Source: Shewanella holmiensis
GTDB lineage: Bacteria; Pseudomonadota; Gammaproteobacteria; Enterobacterales; Shewanellaceae
Direction of reading: 5' to 3'
DNA length: 64,000 bases
Assembly: GCF_025370255.1 (NCBI RefSeq)
Contig: NZ_JAMTCD010000002.1
Coordinates: 186,001-250,000 of the forward strand
In this document: one piece after another, positions 34,782 through 44,470 of the stretch
Layout: each line of letters starts with the position of its first letter
Position numbering within the stretch: the stretch's first letter is position 1
The notes under the pieces: model-generated
What the model saw: only the letters and a program-made list of their open reading frames with translations
Database searches by the model: none
Told to the model about the DNA's origin: nothing
Position numbers and translations under genes: made by a program

Positions 34782-37352
34782 TTATAAGCCTGGGGTTTTC
34801 TTTTTCGTAAATTTGGTCGCGGTGGTATTTACAGGATCATCAGGCCATAAATGTTTTGGATAACGGCCACGCATTTCTTTTTTTACTTCAGTATAAGGTC
34901 CTTGCCAAAAGCTGGCTAAATCTGCGGTTGTGGCTAGCGGTCTCTGTGCCGGTGACAATAATTCCATGGTTACGGTTAATTTGCCATTAAATAATCTCGG
35001 ACTTTGCGCCATTCCCAATGCTTCTTGCAGTCTGACGCTAAGAAATGCTCTTGCTTGTTGATGTTCAAAATAGGCTTGTCCATGCTCATCAACGGGTAAC
35101 TGATATCGAATTGGCGCATAGGTTCCTGTTGCCATTAGCCAGCGGGTTGGAGCCACATCATTCAACGCTTGTTGTAACTCCCACGATAAATGATTTAACA
35201 GCAGTTTATTGCAGTCCAATTTGGCTAATTGTGCCAGATTACGTACATCGGTAAGATAAGGTGTTAGCCATTTTTCAATGCTATCCATCAGACCTTCATC
35301 ACTGTAATCAGGCCATGCTAGATGCTCCGACAAACAGCTGGCCATGATAACTCTTAATTGCAGCTGCTTAACATTGTCATCCATATTTAAAATAGACAGT
35401 CCCTTTTGTCGCACTAAAGCCACAAGAGCGCTGCGGATATCATCGGCACTGATGCTATTATCCGTAACAGATTTCAGCACAATACTGCCAAGTTGCATTT
35501 GCGTTTCAGCAAAAAAACGCCCCTTAATATCATCCCATCCACTTACCCTTTGGGTTGTAACTAAATGCGCAAGTTCGTCATTAATTAAGCGTTCATCCAG
35601 CGCACAAGCAAGATAGACTCTACCAGCATTTCGACCTTGAGTTTCTTGAAAATCAGCCACCACTAGCCAAGGTGCGTGGCAAAGGGGATCTTGTGGGTCA
35701 AGGGTAACTCCCGTACCATTACTGAGCAGAAACCCCAGTTTCCCGCGGGCTTTAGCAATTCTATCTGGATAAGCTAATCCTAAAAGATGCGCAATATCGT
35801 AATCATTTGCCCCACTTAAGGCTTGTTTCAAATCACCCTGTAACGACATTTTTTTTTGCCAAACCTTTGCCTGCTGCCCCATTTGCCCTTGGATTGCCAT
35901 CGATAAATAACCACTGATGTCCGCTCCTTTTGCAGGCAATCCCCGTGCCTCAACAATAGTGGCCAACAAGCAGGCAAGTAATGCAAAATGCGGCGTGGTA
36001 TTTATCTGTGAAAGCACTTTAGCTTGCAGCAACATATGAGCTAAACGAGGGTGGCAACCTAAGTGATGTGCCTCACGGCCCAACATGGTTAATTTGCGGT
36101 TTTTATCCACCAGCTCAAGCTGCTGTAATAACTGCCACGCTAATTGCTCATTTACTTTAGGTGCTGGGGTAAGTAAAGCTAAATCGCTGAATTTTTGGGC
36201 TCCCCAACATGCACAATCTAAGGCCACACTGGTTAATTCAGATAACACTATTTCAGGTTGGGTGACTTGTAATAAGCGGCCTTGTTCTTCCTGACTCCAT
36301 AACCTCAGTGCTTTACCTGCAGATAATCGCCCAGCTCGGCCACTTCTTTGTATGGCAGATGACTGGCTAATTCGGGCTAAACTGAGTTTTGACACGCCGG
36401 TTTTGGGATTAAAACTCGCACTGCGTTGATAGCCACTGTCGACCACCATGGTAATGCCTTCGATGGTTAAACTCGACTCAGCGACGTTTGTTGCTAAGAC
36501 AACTTTTCGCCATCCCACAGGCGCGACTTGAATGGCTTTATCTTGCTCAGCGGGGCTTAAATCGCCATACAAAGTACACAATAAAATATTATCAGCCAGT
36601 TTGGGGGCAAGTATTGCTGCAAGTCGATTAATTTCACCTTTACCTGGCAAAAAAGCTAGCAAAGAACCGCGCTCACGACTATGGCTGTTTGAGATGTTCA
36701 TCCACTCAGCAATAACTTTTGCCATATGGCTTAACCAATCGGTTGCAGCGCCCATCGGGACATATTCGACATCCACAGGAAAACTGCGGCCGTCACTGAA
36801 TACCACTTGCGCATTAGGCATGATATCTTGCAGTGGCAAGGCCGATAATGTGGCCGACATCGCCAATATAATCAGATCATCACGTAAAGAGGATTGCACC
36901 TCTAATGCAAGCGCCAAACCGATATCGGTAGGCAAATGGCGCTCATGAATTTCATCAAAAATGATCATATCAACGCCCGCTAACTCAGGATCGTCCTGGA
37001 TCATTCTGGTTAAAATACCTTCAGTGACCACCTCTAGCTGAGTATTAGCACTCACCTGGCTGTCACCACGAACTCGATATCCCACTTGCTGGCCAACAGG
37101 TTGCTGCAGTTGCTTGGCAATGAATTTAGCAATATTACGCGTAGCCACTCGCCGCGGCTCCAACATTAATATTTTCCCTTTAATAAGACCTGATTGAAGT
37201 AAAGCTAATGGTAAGGCTGTCGACTTACCCGCGCCTGTAGGCGCTTGAAGAATGATTTGATTAACGCTCTGAACAGCTTGAAGGATTTCAGGGAGTACCG
37301 TCGTAATAGGAACATCGAAAGCAGAAAGGGTCATATTGGTTACATCAGTCAT
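34782..37352 (-). CDS. hrpB: ATP-dependent helicase HrpB
   Basis: The 856-residue DEAH-type (DExH) helicase has Walker A APTGAGKSTALP, motif II DEIHERHL, motif III AMSATLSA, helicase C signatures ATNVAESSLTIEG and QRSGRAGR, and the HrpB C-terminal domain (RYPKHLWPDDP). The precise role in bacteria is unclear; RNA or RNP remodelling is assumed from family membership. It is upstream of mrcB on the same strand, the order found across Gammaproteobacteria. Confidence 0.95.
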   Translation of the reverse strand: MTDVTNMTLSAFDVPITTVLPEILQAVQSVNQIILQAPTGAGKSTALPLALLQSGLIKGKILMLEPRRVATRNIAKFIAKQLQQPVGQQVGYRVRGDSQVSANTQLEVVTEGILTRMIQDDPELAGVDMIIFDEIHERHLPTDIGLALALEVQSSLRDDLIILAMSATLSALPLQDIMPNAQVVFSDGRSFPVDVEYVPMGAATDWLSHMAKVIAEWMNISNSHSRERGSLLAFLPGKGEINRLAAILAPKLADNILLCTLYGDLSPAEQDKAIQVAPVGWRKVVLATNVAESSLTIEGITMVVDSGYQRSASFNPKTGVSKLSLARISQSSAIQRSGRAGRLSAGKALRLWSQEEQGRLLQVTQPEIVLSELTSVALDCACWGAQKFSDLALLTPAPKVNEQLAWQLLQQLELVDKNRKLTMLGREAHHLGCHPRLAHMLLQAKVLSQINTTPHFALLACLLATIVEARGLPAKGADISGYLSMAIQGQMGQQAKVWQKKMSLQGDLKQALSGANDYDIAHLLGLAYPDRIAKARGKLGFLLSNGTGVTLDPQDPLCHAPWLVVADFQETQGRNAGRVYLACALDERLINDELAHLVTTQRVSGWDDIKGRFFAETQMQLGSIVLKSVTDNSISADDIRSALVALVRQKGLSILNMDDNVKQLQLRVIMASCLSEHLAWPDYSDEGLMDSIEKWLTPYLTDVRNLAQLAKLDCNKLLLNHLSWELQQALNDVAPTRWLMATGTYAPIRYQLPVDEHGQAYFEHQQARAFLSVRLQEALGMAQSPRLFNGKLTVTMELLSPAQRPLATTADLASFWQGPYTEVKKEMRGRYPKHLWPDDPVNTTATKFTKKKTPGL

Positions 37353-37472
37353 TGGCTAACTTTCAAGTAAATAGCCGTTAAGGCCGTTTTAGGCTGTGCG
37401 CTTTATGGGGTGCAGGAATATCACTGTAGGCAAGTTTACTGACACTGACACTTATTGCAAATAACAACCAGA

Positions 37473-39773
37473 TTAAATATCGTAAATCACTTCATCGGGT
37501 GAATGCAGAGCTAACCAAGGAGAACGGATCCCCGATTCAAGTGTAGATAAAGGGCAAGGTTTATTGATGGCATAACCTTGGGCATAGTCAACCCCTAATG
37601 ATTTCAGTTTTAGGCCGATTTCTGCGGTTTCGACAAATTCAGCGATCACTTCAAAATCCATATCTTTTGCCAACTGGCATATCGCTGAAACAATCGCTTT
37701 ATCACTGCGATCAGAACAAACATTCACCACAAACTGACCATCAATTTTGACAAAATCCACATCTAACGTTTTTAAATAGGCAAAGCTGGAAAAACCTGAT
37801 CCAAAGTCATCTAGCGCTAATTTACAGCCTAATGGACGCAATAAGTCAATTAATGCAGTGGCTTGATCGAGCTGGCTGACAGCGGCGGTTTCGGTTATTT
37901 CAAAACACAATTTATCAACTAATTCTGGCTCTACCATTAAACGCATCTCAAGCCAGCCCATAAACTTTTGGTCGGCTAAAGACATAGCAGATAAGTTAAC
38001 GGATACCATCGACATTTCACGCCAAATGTTAAGGTTTGCACCGCCCCATTTAAGCAGATTATCAATAACCCATTGATCCACTCGCGAGGCTAAATTATAA
38101 CGCTCGGCTGCGGGTAAAAAGATAGCTGGCGACACATAGGCACCATCTTCTTGTACCATACGCAGCAAAATCTCCATATGTAGACCATGTTCATTTTTAT
38201 CAAGCGGTTCAATTAATTGATAAAATAATTCAAACTGATTAAGTGCTAGCGCCCCAGTGATATCAACCGAGGCTACCATTTGGGTATACAGGATGTGGAC
38301 TTGTGGGTCATCTGAATTAAAATAATGCCATCGGTTTCGGCCCTCTTCTTTCGCTAATCGACATGCAGCATCGGCTTGGCTCATCACCTCATATATGTCT
38401 TTCGAGTTATGATCAAATGTCGAAATACCTATGCTCATGCTGACATTATGTTTAACTTTCTTCCATTTAAACTCATGCTCCGACAACTGTTGGCATATGC
38501 GTTTTGCCACTTGTTTAGCCGAAACATCGTCAGAGTAGTACATCAAAATACCAAACTCATCACCACCTAAACGGGCAACAACATCGCCTTTGCGCACCAA
38601 TTGCTTAAGTCGTTTAGAAACCTGTAGCAACAATTCATCACCCGCTTGGTGACCACTAAGATCATTCACAACCTGAAACTGATCTAAGTCGAGAAATGCC
38701 ACACATGCAGGAATATCTTCATCATTGGCCAGAAGTTCATCCAACATACCTTCAAATTGCACTCGATTAGGTAAACCCGTTAATGCATCATGATTTGAAT
38801 GAAAAGTCAGTTCATCAGCCAATCGATAACGTTCAGTGACATCTTCGACCATCAGTAATAGTTGTTTTTGCGAGTTCAAGGCATGACAAAAACTCATTTT
38901 ATACCAATGAGTCGATAACCCTAATTTTAAAGGAACCTCACACCATGCCTGACGCAGTACGCCTTGCCTCACTATGTGCAGGGTATCTTTCAATAACGCA
39001 TGATCATCGTGTCTCAGGCCATCAAATAAGCTTTGACCAATTTGAAACTTAAGCATATTTTCAGACACGTGATTTTGTAACACCACTTTATCTTCAACAT
39101 CAATCAAGGCACATGCCATAGGCAAATGACTAAACAACTCTTGATATTGTTTCTCTTTACTGTCGAGTAAAGTCGACAATCGAGTAAGCTCAAATGCACT
39201 TGCTAGCTGAAAACAATGCTCATCTAACATTGACTGCCAAAAGCTTTCGCAGCTCAAGGGTTTCTCCTGCTTAGAAAGCGTTTTCGCTGGCTGAAACGTC
39301 ATAGCAATTAATACCATAGTGACATTGCCAACGCACACAGCAGGAGTGATTTCACCATGAAGTATCCGCACGCTTTTATCTAGGTGCTGACGTAAATGTA
39401 GCGATATTATTTGGGCTTGCTGACTATCTGGAGAGGTTAATTCTTGAAAAATATGTACAGGCTGTTGATGGTTTAATAACGCATCAATTAGCGTTTGGTC
39501 GCTTTCAATCTTCTTAGTTAATTGACTTTGAAACGATAAATAATCACTAAAATGACTGACCACTGTATTAATGGAAGTATCCACTATCTCTAAACTGGCT
39601 GAAAAAGTATTATTGCTATGGCAACTTTTAATCGCAATAACCGCATCACAATTAAGCTGTTTACACACAAATGCCAACACATCATCCAGCATCATAATGG
39701 TGGTGTTTTCATTCTCCTGTAAAGAGCCATTCGCTAATGCTAGTTTCAACAATTGTGGGGTACTTTCAGCCAT
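37473..39773 (-). CDS. GGDEF-EAL c-di-GMP enzyme
   Basis: The 766-residue cytoplasmic protein has a GAF-like N-terminal region (about 1-195), a PAS region (LFSHLPMACALIDVEDKVVLQN, about 214-320), a GGDEF domain with intact GGDEF (ARLGGDEFGIL) and I-site RKGD, and an EAL domain. The EAL motif reads EIL (HMEILLRM), with SVNLSAMSL, FEITETAA, LDDFGSGFSSFAYL and VIAEFVET also present, so both cyclase and phosphodiesterase activities may be retained. Which one dominates cannot be told. It is a single-gene unit; the 279 bp upstream to thpR show no recognised element. Confidence 0.9.
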   Translation of the reverse strand: MAESTPQLLKLALANGSLQENENTTIMMLDDVLAFVCKQLNCDAVIAIKSCHSNNTFSASLEIVDTSINTVVSHFSDYLSFQSQLTKKIESDQTLIDALLNHQQPVHIFQELTSPDSQQAQIISLHLRQHLDKSVRILHGEITPAVCVGNVTMVLIAMTFQPAKTLSKQEKPLSCESFWQSMLDEHCFQLASAFELTRLSTLLDSKEKQYQELFSHLPMACALIDVEDKVVLQNHVSENMLKFQIGQSLFDGLRHDDHALLKDTLHIVRQGVLRQAWCEVPLKLGLSTHWYKMSFCHALNSQKQLLLMVEDVTERYRLADELTFHSNHDALTGLPNRVQFEGMLDELLANDEDIPACVAFLDLDQFQVVNDLSGHQAGDELLLQVSKRLKQLVRKGDVVARLGGDEFGILMYYSDDVSAKQVAKRICQQLSEHEFKWKKVKHNVSMSIGISTFDHNSKDIYEVMSQADAACRLAKEEGRNRWHYFNSDDPQVHILYTQMVASVDITGALALNQFELFYQLIEPLDKNEHGLHMEILLRMVQEDGAYVSPAIFLPAAERYNLASRVDQWVIDNLLKWGGANLNIWREMSMVSVNLSAMSLADQKFMGWLEMRLMVEPELVDKLCFEITETAAVSQLDQATALIDLLRPLGCKLALDDFGSGFSSFAYLKTLDVDFVKIDGQFVVNVCSDRSDKAIVSAICQLAKDMDFEVIAEFVETAEIGLKLKSLGVDYAQGYAINKPCPLSTLESGIRSPWLALHSPDEVIYDI

Positions 39774-40052
39774 TCATCAACTCAATTAAGTTAGCTTTAA
39801 CATCTTCGGAAAATCTACTAAAACAGCAGATTCAACCCATATACACACATGATAATCTGTCCCTGATCTGCCAACCAATTTTGTTGTTATGCCACCCAAA
39901 AATGTCCGGGACATATTTTTGTTTGTTGATTAATAATCACTCAACAATAACAATAGTAGAAAACAAGGTGTTAGTCAGTAAGACATCATGTTATTTTTTC
40001 ATATTATGACACTGTATAACTCGACATTAAGAGAAAACGAAAGAAGCGCAAT

Positions 40053-40625
40053 ATGCAAAATACCACTAAAAGGTTATTTCTTGGGTTTAGCGTCAAAAAA
40101 ACACTACACTGTCAATTTATTGATATACAGCAAAAGCTTACACCATACATTAATACAGAAGCTTTAACAGTATTACAACCCAATATACATATTACCCTTG
40201 GCTTTTTGGGTCAGGTAAAAATATCTTGCATACCTGCGCTATTGGCTGAGGTCGATTCACTTTACAAACCGTCATTTGAACTTATGTTATCTGCAATATC
40301 TTGGTGGCAAAAACCACAAATCATTTGTTTACAAGGCCAGGCTAATGCATCTCTTTTAGCCATGGCCTCAGATGTTGCACAGATAGCGGCTAAGTTCGAC
40401 TTATATCAGCACTCGTACAGTTATTGCCCTCATACCACCTTATTTAGACAGGCAACCAATCTGGCTTTACCTCAACACCCCATCAAAGGTTTACATGATA
40501 AATTACCCATTCATGTTTCAGTGTCACAACTGCACTTATATGAATCATGCAATACCACCTCTGGTGTGCAGTATGACATTTTACACAGCTGGCAATTGGA
40601 ACAAGATCAACAAACACAAAAATAA
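40053..40625 (+). CDS. thpR: RNA 2',3'-cyclic phosphodiesterase, LigT/2H family
   Basis: The 190-residue 2H phosphoesterase has both catalytic HxT motifs: NIHITLGFLG and PHTTLFR. The family hydrolyses 2',3'-cyclic phosphates to 2'-phosphates and was first seen as a 2'-5' RNA ligase. The start, with RLFLGFSV following, is typical. It lies opposite the GGDEF-EAL gene and convergent with pepB. The C-terminal tail is Gln-rich. Confidence 0.9.
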   Translation: MQNTTKRLFLGFSVKKTLHCQFIDIQQKLTPYINTEALTVLQPNIHITLGFLGQVKISCIPALLAEVDSLYKPSFELMLSAISWWQKPQIICLQGQANASLLAMASDVAQIAAKFDLYQHSYSYCPHTTLFRQATNLALPQHPIKGLHDKLPIHVSVSQLHLYESCNTTSGVQYDILHSWQLEQDQQTQK

Positions 40626-40650
40626 AAGCCATCTTACGATGGCTTAATAC
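40626..40650. terminator. Terminator between thpR and pepB
   Basis: AAGCCATC pairs with GATGGCTT around TTAC. The minus strand continues TTATTTTTG, a good T tract for pepB; the plus-strand tract is weaker. Confidence 0.75.
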
Positions 40651-40698
40651 TTTTAAGGATGAGCTCTACATAAAGAGTAAATCTATCGGCACTATTGC

Positions 40699-41973
40699 TT
40701 AGCGCTTTAATAACTCAGCAACGGTTAGTACTCCGTGAGCTGTTGCTCCTGCCCCCCAAAGGCCTGTTGCTGATGATTCAAATGCCGCCGCTAAGTCAAT
40801 ATGCAGCCAGTTTGCATTGGGTGAAACAAAGCGCCATAAGAAACCCGCCGCATTAGATGCGCCGCCCGCACCGCCACCTTTAACTGGGCGGCTATTTGCT
40901 GTGTCAGCATACGCAGATGGACACGCATCACGATGCCAAGGGTCTAATGGCAATGGCCATACATTTTCACCCACTGCGGCGGCACATTGCTGCGCCATTT
41001 TGATAGTCTCGGTTTGTGGCGAGAAAATCGCATTATATTCATTACTCACAGCCATCACAGCTGCACCGGTTAATGTGGCTGCATCAATAATTAATTTCGC
41101 GCCAGATTCAGAGGCAGCTTGTAAACCATCAGCCAGTACTAAACGACCTTCAGCATCCGTGTTAACAATTTCTACTGTAGTACCATTTTTGTAGGTAAGA
41201 ATATCACCCAGTTTGAATGCATGACCACTGACTAAGTTTTCTGCACAACACAGATACAGTTTAACGCGCTTATTCAAACCTGACTTTATCGCTAACCCTA
41301 AGGCTGCGGTTACCGTAGCGGCACCACCCATATCACATTTCATCGCCAACATGCCTTCTGAAGATTTTAGGCTATATCCCCCCGAGTCGAAGGTAATACC
41401 TTTACCGACCAACGCAACATCCACAGGCGCGTCTGCCGATAAAGGGTTAAAATCTAACTCAAGTAATGCTGGCGGACGATCACTGCCACGACCTACCGCA
41501 TGAATACCAACCCATTTTTTCTCTAATAAAGCCTGACCTTCAATAATATTAAAACTAACCTTGTCACCACCGATCGCTTTTAGCCAGTTAGCCGCTTGAG
41601 TTGCTAAAGACACTGGTGAAAGGTCCTCAGGAGTATCATTCGTTAATTGACGAGCAAAATTTGCCGCTTCAAGACGATGCGCTAAGGTTTGTTGTTGTTT
41701 TTCATCGCCACACCAAAGTACTTCATAACCTGGTTTTGCCGTAGCAAACCCTTGGGCAAACACCCACTGTAAATCGATCGTCCATAAATCACCTTCAAGT
41801 TGAACTTGATTTATACCCTGACTTCGAATTTTACGCGCTGCCATTTGCACTTGGCGTAATGGAGCATTGCCATTTAAATGAATAAAGCTTGTTTGGCCTT
41901 CAAAGGTCACATCGGCTTTACCCCAATGCGAAGCTGGAACTGATTGGGTTAAGGTGACGGTCATTACTTGCAT
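40699..41973 (-). CDS. pepB: Peptidase B, M17 leucyl aminopeptidase family
   Basis: The 424-residue cytosolic zinc/manganese aminopeptidase removes N-terminal residues from peptides. The C-terminal catalytic domain shows GKGITFDSGGYSLK, MKCDMGGAA and the M17 signature NTDAEGRLVLADGL. The length is close to E. coli PepB (427) and shorter than PepA (503). The ATG at 41973 is chosen because AAGGA lies 7 nt before it; a longer frame to 42015 lacks such a site. Confidence 0.93.
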   Translation of the reverse strand: MQVMTVTLTQSVPASHWGKADVTFEGQTSFIHLNGNAPLRQVQMAARKIRSQGINQVQLEGDLWTIDLQWVFAQGFATAKPGYEVLWCGDEKQQQTLAHRLEAANFARQLTNDTPEDLSPVSLATQAANWLKAIGGDKVSFNIIEGQALLEKKWVGIHAVGRGSDRPPALLELDFNPLSADAPVDVALVGKGITFDSGGYSLKSSEGMLAMKCDMGGAATVTAALGLAIKSGLNKRVKLYLCCAENLVSGHAFKLGDILTYKNGTTVEIVNTDAEGRLVLADGLQAASESGAKLIIDAATLTGAAVMAVSNEYNAIFSPQTETIKMAQQCAAAVGENVWPLPLDPWHRDACPSAYADTANSRPVKGGGAGGASNAAGFLWRFVSPNANWLHIDLAAAFESSATGLWGAGATAHGVLTVAELLKR

Positions 41974-42130
41974 GATAAATTCCTTGTTTGCAGCGACTGT
42001 GGGTGATGTCAACATGAAAGACTAAATATAACTAAACTGACATCACGAAATTGAAACAAGTATATCAGCAGTCACATTCTTTTATCTAATGCTGTATGGT
42101 TGCCATTATTTACAGTAAAAATGTGACACT

Positions 42131-42835
42131 ATGGACTTTACCCCCCCTTTACAACATGGCCGTTTAATCAAACGATATAAGCGATTTTTAGCTGACATCA
42201 TATTAGATGATGGCACCGAAATCACCATTCACTGCCCCAATACTGGCTCAATGAAAAACTGCTTATATCCAGAGCAAAGCGTGTGGTTCTCGCAATCTGA
42301 TAATCCCAAACGTAAATACCCATACACTTTTGAAATAATGCAATCAGATGAACATCATCTCATTGGCATCAATAGTGGTAGGGCCAATGCATTGGCAGAA
42401 GAAGCGATTAATAAGGGGATCATTGAAGAACTAAACGGCTACACAAGTTTACAGCGGGAAGTCAAATACGGAGAAGAAAATAGCCGAATTGATATTCTTT
42501 TAACTGGTCAAGATAAACCTAAGTGTTATATTGAAATCAAGAGTTGTACTTTGTTAGAAGAAGGAGTGGGTTATTTTCCTGATGCTGTTACAATGCGGGG
42601 ACAAAAGCATCTGCGAGAACTCATCCAAATGGTACAACAGGGCCACCGCGCTGTATTATTGTTTGTGGTACAGCACAGTGGGATCTCAATTGTAAAACCC
42701 GCTGAGCATATCGATCCTCTTTACGCAGACTTACTCAAACAAGCAATTAAATTAGGCGTTGAAGTTCTGGCATACCAAAGCTCCATTTCACCCCATGCCA
42801 GTGGTATTATCGGTCCATGCAAAGTAATTGTGTAG
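42131..42835 (+). CDS. sfsA: Sugar fermentation stimulation protein A
   Basis: The 234-residue protein has the SfsA pattern: [37 protein letters not shown] and the nuclease-like core [10 protein letters not shown] with [13 protein letters not shown]. In E. coli SfsA affects maltose gene expression and binds DNA non-specifically; the fold suggests a nuclease, but the role is unsettled. It is directly upstream of dksA (117 bp), as in E. coli. Confidence 0.95.
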   Translation: MDFTPPLQHGRLIKRYKRFLADIILDDGTEITIHCPNTGSMKNCLYPEQSVWFSQSDNPKRKYPYTFEIMQSDEHHLIGINSGRANALAEEAINKGIIEELNGYTSLQREVKYGEENSRIDILLTGQDKPKCYIEIKSCTLLEEGVGYFPDAVTMRGQKHLRELIQMVQQGHRAVLLFVVQHSGISIVKPAEHIDPLYADLLKQAIKLGVEVLAYQSSISPHASGIIGPCKVIV

Positions 42836-42952
42836 ATCAAATAAAAATGATTTATCCAGTAAAAAGTTTGCCTCGCTATACAGATTCTGGTATAGATAGC
42901 GGCCGTAAAATTAAGACGCAATTTAAACGCAAACGATAACAGGAGATGCGTT

Positions 42953-43396
42953 ATGCCTGAAGGCACGAAAAAACTTGGCGTACTCGCTATCGCAGGTGTA
43001 GATCCTTACCAAGAGAAAGCCGGTGAGGAGTATATGAATACCAAGCAACGTGGTCACTTTAAGCTGATCCTCGAAGCATGGCGTAACCAATTGCGTGAAG
43101 AAGTAGACCGTACACTGACTCATATGCAAGATGAAGCTGCTAATTTTCCAGATCCTGTCGATCGTGCAGCTCAAGAAGAAGAGTTCAGTTTAGAACTTCG
43201 CGCTCGTGATAGAGAACGTAAGCTCATCAAGAAGATTGAGAAAACATTACAAAAAATCGAAGAAGACGATTTTGGCTTTTGTGACTCATGTGGTATCGAA
43301 ATTGGTATCCGTCGTCTTGAAGCAAGACCAACTGCTGATCAATGTATCGACTGCAAAACACTAGCAGAGATCAAAGAAAAGCAAATGGCTGGTTAA
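42953..43396 (+). CDS. dksA: RNA polymerase-binding transcription factor DksA
   Basis: DksA enters the RNA polymerase secondary channel and, with ppGpp, adjusts transcription at rRNA and amino-acid promoters. The 147 residues show the coiled coil (about 34-108) with tip Asp residues D67 and D70 in DPVDRA, and a four-Cys zinc finger (C110, C113, C131, C134). AGGAG precedes the ATG by 8 nt. The gene ends at a terminator, then gluQ follows, the same order as in E. coli. Confidence 0.97.
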   Translation: MPEGTKKLGVLAIAGVDPYQEKAGEEYMNTKQRGHFKLILEAWRNQLREEVDRTLTHMQDEAANFPDPVDRAAQEEEFSLELRARDRERKLIKKIEKTLQKIEEDDFGFCDSCGIEIGIRRLEARPTADQCIDCKTLAEIKEKQMAG

Positions 43397-43404
43397 ATAC
43401 GTTT

Positions 43405-43430
43405 AGGGCGAGATTAATCTCGCCCTTTCT
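43405..43430 (+). terminator. Terminator after dksA
   Basis: AGGGCGAGAT pairs with ATCTCGCCCT over a 2-nt centre, followed by TTCT. It lies 9 bp after the dksA stop codon; the short T tract may allow readthrough into gluQ. Confidence 0.8.
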
Positions 43431-43462
43431 ATTTATCACCCTCAAATATTATTGCAAAAGAT

Positions 43463-44332
43463 ATGTCATATATCGGACGCTTTGCGCCATCTCCGTCAGG
43501 TTCACTCCATTTTGGTTCATTAATTGCCGCTCTTGGCAGTTATTTGCGCGCCCATAGTTTATCGGGACAGTGGCTGGTGAGAATGGAGGATATCGATCCC
43601 CCTCGCGAAATAGTAGGTGCCAGTGACGACATACTTCGTACACTTGAAGCCTATGGTTTGCGTTGGCATGGTTCAGTCTTATATCAAAGTAAGCGAAGCC
43701 AAGCCTACCAAGATTGCATTGAACAATTACTTATCAACAACCAAGCCTATTTTTGCCAATGTACACGTAAAATGATTCACGCCATGGGCGGGGTTTATGA
43801 TGGTCGTTGTGGTTCAGGATTAAAATCGTATTCAAGCGGAGCAATCCGTGTACGTAACGCCGCAAAAGTGAATCATTTTCACGATATTAATAGGGGTGAT
43901 ATTCATGTTGAACAAGCGTTTGCTGCTGAAGACTTCATTATAAAGCGCAGCGACGGACTTTTTGCATATCAACTTGCGGTGGTCTTAGATGATGCCTTTC
44001 AAGGTATCACTGAAGTGGTCAGAGGCAGCGATTTATTAGAAGCGAGTTGCAGACAATTAAGTTTGTTCGATATGTTAAATGTACCTGCTCCGGCATGGTT
44101 ACATTTGCCGCTAGCTTGTGCCAAGCCTGGGTTCAAACTCTCGAAACAAAACTATGCCCCTGCAATTGATATCAAGGCACCGCAGCAAAGCCTTAATGCC
44201 GCGTTAACCTTTTTAGGACAAGCCACTGTCGATGTAGATCATATCGATGTGATGCTTACCCAGGCCATTAGCCAATTTTCGTTAGCGGATGTACCAAAAC
44301 AAGCAGAAATAATCTTGCCGCAAACAGCTTAG
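43463..44332 (+). CDS. gluQ: Glutamyl-Q tRNA(Asp) synthetase
   Basis: The 289-residue GluRS-like enzyme lacks an anticodon-binding domain and attaches glutamate to queuosine in tRNA-Asp. It has the class I signatures as HFGS (in SGSLHFGSL) and KLSK (in GFKLSKQN), and a zinc site CQC...C (CQCTRK with YDGRC). VRMEDIDPPR is the conserved active-site segment. It follows dksA, the usual place of yadB/gluQ. Confidence 0.95.
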   Translation: MSYIGRFAPSPSGSLHFGSLIAALGSYLRAHSLSGQWLVRMEDIDPPREIVGASDDILRTLEAYGLRWHGSVLYQSKRSQAYQDCIEQLLINNQAYFCQCTRKMIHAMGGVYDGRCGSGLKSYSSGAIRVRNAAKVNHFHDINRGDIHVEQAFAAEDFIIKRSDGLFAYQLAVVLDDAFQGITEVVRGSDLLEASCRQLSLFDMLNVPAPAWLHLPLACAKPGFKLSKQNYAPAIDIKAPQQSLNAALTFLGQATVDVDHIDVMLTQAISQFSLADVPKQAEIILPQTA

Positions 44333-44470
44333 TGCGTGTCATAGCTAAAAGCTGCGAATGAATTTAATCCACAGCACTTATCACATTCCCTATCTACTCA
44401 TTCGATCGCAATTGGTATATCATACCCGCCAGATTTTTAATCAATGAATTTAGCTTCAACGAGGTGTATT